Assembly: GCA_012270525.1 (NCBI GenBank)
Contig: JAAXIE010000289.1
Span: forward strand, 1 to 6,905
Length of the DNA: 6,905 nucleotides
Reading direction: 5' to 3'
Origin: Dehalococcoidia bacterium
GTDB lineage: Bacteria > Chloroflexota > Dehalococcoidia > UBA3495 > JAAXIE01
Positions 5,681-6,905 of this stretch are shown here, in pieces. Both the position numbers and the translations under genes were made by a program. Within the stretch, counting starts at the first letter, position 1, and each line of letters starts with the position of its first letter. The notes beneath the pieces are model-generated. The model was not told the origin of the DNA. It saw only the letters and a list, made by a program, of their open reading frames with translations, and made no database searches.

Positions 5681-6676
5681 CTACAGCCCCAGCAGGTCCT
5701 CCAGGTTCTTGTGGAGGATGAGTTCCTTCTCGTCGTCGGTGAGGTTTTCCAAGCCCAACAGCCAGGAGACTGGCCAATCGACGCACATATCGGCGGGCCA
5801 GTCGGTGCCGAGCACCACCCGGTCCGCCCCGACCTTGTCGATGAGGAAGCGCAGGCTGGCATCGCTCTGGGTGATGCAATCGTAGTAGAACCGTCGCAGG
5901 TAGGCACTGGGGGGTTGGCTGGAGTTGGCCCGCACGAAGGGGCGGTTGCGCCAGCCTTCATCGATGCGCTCCACGGTGTAGCAGGTATAGCCGCCACCGT
6001 GGCAGAGCAGCACCTTCAGGTCGGGGCACTTGTCCATCACGCCACCCAGCACGAGGTGGGCGAAGGTGAGGCTGCGTTCGGCGAGGTTCCCGACGGTGTT
6101 GGGCAGGTGATAGCGGGGTATGCGGTCGCTGACGATGGTGCGGCCTCCCTGGTGGAACATGACCAAGGCCCCGGCCTGCTCGGCGGCTTGGAAAAAGGGG
6201 AGGAATTCGGGGTCGTCGAAGCGACGGCCGTTGACGGTATCGTCAATCATCACGCCCTTCAGACCCAACTGCCCCACGGAGCGTTCCAGCTCGGCGACGG
6301 CACTGCGCACGTCCTGCATGGGCAGGGTGGCCAGCCCGGAGAACCGGTCGGGCCAGCCCGACACCATGGATGCTATCTCGTCGTTGGTCTCCCTAGCGAT
6401 GGCGGTGGCATCGCTGAGGTCTGCATCGTAGCTGTAGAGCAGGGGATACACGGATACCACCTGCACGTCCACACCCAGGGAGTCCATGTCGCAGATGCGC
6501 TCTTCGGGGTCCCATTGAAGGCGTCCGTCGAGGCGCCAGCGGTCGGACCGGTTGTGGACCACGTTCAAGCCTCCGGAGTCCCTCTCCAGGGTCACGCCAT
6601 GCCAGTCGCTGCCTGCCTGCAGGGCATACAGGCAACGCTTGGGCATCAGGTGGGCATGGATGTCGATACTACGCAT
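5681..6676 (-). CDS. ACMSD-like amidohydrolase-2 family protein, tandem paralogue
   Basis: A 331-residue TIM-barrel protein colinear with its downstream neighbour over its whole length. Conserved residues are His7 and His9 (DIHAHLMP), His175 (VMFHQGGRT), His226 (LLCHGGGYT) and Asp292 (VLGTDWPADM). The C-terminal half shares with the neighbour AN-x-S-x-PPS-x-Y, YYD, LRFLID-x-VG, DRV and KNLE-x-LLG. The loops after His175 and after Asp292 differ, which suggests a related but different substrate. The start at 6676 is preferred over the in-frame ATG at 6712: GGGGAG (within the complement of 6686-6692) is correctly spaced, and the protein then begins MRSIDIHAHL, matching the neighbour's MRTIDVHAHL. 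This start overlaps the preceding gene's stop by 8 bases, which implies translational coupling. Same reaction class as the neighbour; substrate unknown. Confidence 0.9.
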   Translation of the reverse strand: MRSIDIHAHLMPKRCLYALQAGSDWHGVTLERDSGGLNVVHNRSDRWRLDGRLQWDPEERICDMDSLGVDVQVVSVYPLLYSYDADLSDATAIARETNDEIASMVSGWPDRFSGLATLPMQDVRSAVAELERSVGQLGLKGVMIDDTVNGRRFDDPEFLPFFQAAEQAGALVMFHQGGRTIVSDRIPRYHLPNTVGNLAERSLTFAHLVLGGVMDKCPDLKVLLCHGGGYTCYTVERIDEGWRNRPFVRANSSQPPSAYLRRFYYDCITQSDASLRFLIDKVGADRVVLGTDWPADMCVDWPVSWLLGLENLTDDEKELILHKNLEDLLGL

Positions 6677-6905
6677 GGGTCTGGTCTCCCCCTTGTTCCC
6701 AATCGTCGTCAAGGCCGTCGGTGGCTTCCTGCAAGGACCCCGTTGCGGTGTAGTCTTCTTCCGGTGCGTCGTCGTACTCGTTCACACCCAAGCCACGGAC
6801 GTGGGGCTCATTGTGAAGCAGCAGACGCAGCCGATCCAGTTCCTGGGAGTCCCAACCCATGGCCTCGGCGACGGCCTCGTCCCAGAGGCGGCGCACCTCG
6901 CACTC
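6669..6905 (-). CDS. C-terminal end of an unrecognised protein (partial)
   Basis: The frame is open to the window edge and ends at TAG (complement of 6669-6671), leaving 78 codons of a longer gene. GTG 6896 is not needed as a start, because coding continues through the last bases (E-C-E before it). The fragment has an amphipathic helical part (VRRLWDEAVAEAMGWDSQEL, then LRLLLHNEPHVRGLG), followed by a very acidic, probably disordered tail (YDDAPEED, DGLDDDWEQGGD). The helical part recalls C-terminal ends of some large DNA-processing or hypothetical proteins, but I cannot name a family and assign no function. The stop overlaps the start of the next amidohydrolase by 8 bases (6669-6676), so it is probably the upstream member of the same operon. 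Confidence 0.6.
   Translation of the reverse strand, partial: ECEVRRLWDEAVAEAMGWDSQELDRLRLLLHNEPHVRGLGVNEYDDAPEEDYTATGSLQEATDGLDDDWEQGGDQTHA
6686..6692 (-). promoter_or_regulatory. Ribosome binding site deciding the start at 6676
   Basis: The complement reads GGGGGAG, ending 9 bases before the ATG at 6676. It lies inside the 3' end of the preceding gene, as expected for translationally coupled genes, and argues against the longer start at 6712. Confidence 0.5.

Noticed and set aside
1..6905. CRISPR array, tRNA, rRNA, insertion sequence or phage genes
   Set aside because: No regularly spaced repeats, cloverleaf, transposase-like protein or terminal inverted repeats were seen on either strand.

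Overview
The window looks like a stretch of bacterial chromosome or metagenome contig, fairly GC-rich, carrying catabolic and accessory genes. Three things point loosely to a Chloroflexota-type organism (SAR202 or Dehalococcoidia relatives): the style of the secreted trypsin-like protease, with motifs TSGF, TTAGHC, GDVQWHT and GDSGGP; the clustering of several ACMSD/amidohydrolase-2 paralogues; and a carboxymuconolactone-decarboxylase-like gene beside them. This placement comes from remembered family resemblance, not a search.

Plus strand, 1-3393: the window opens inside a DHA2-type (14-TM) MFS exporter, of which only the C-terminal part is present (1-891). A 180-base gap holds a weak hairpin, an AT-rich stretch with a sigma70-like promoter (970-1000) and two Shine-Dalgarno sequences. 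Next is a secreted pro-protease whose catalytic triad is split between two reading frames: His and Asp lie in 1072-1974, Ser in 1983-2261. A single missing base near 1950-1975 would explain this. A small HEPN/PaREP1-like protein (2364-2774) and a carboxymuconolactone-decarboxylase-family protein (2830-3393) follow.

Minus strand, 6905-3437: a compact run of co-directional genes, likely one operon, reads towards the plus-strand genes. It begins with the C-terminus of an unrecognised protein (cut by the window end). This overlaps the start of the first of two ACMSD-like amidohydrolases (5681-6676 and 4619-5617), which are tandem paralogues with complete metal-ligand sets. The run ends with a more distant amidohydrolase-2 protein (3437-4576) with altered active-site motifs. 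The two gene sets converge at 3394-3436 across a small hairpin.

Functionally, the amidohydrolases suggest decarboxylation or hydrolysis of aromatic or ring-cleavage acids, and the CMD-like protein may belong to the same chemistry; substrates cannot be read from sequence. No phage, transposon, CRISPR array, tRNA or rRNA was seen, and nothing amounts to a clearly new defence or mobile system. The points most worth a second look are the broken protease, the HEPN-like gene and the diverging amidohydrolase set.
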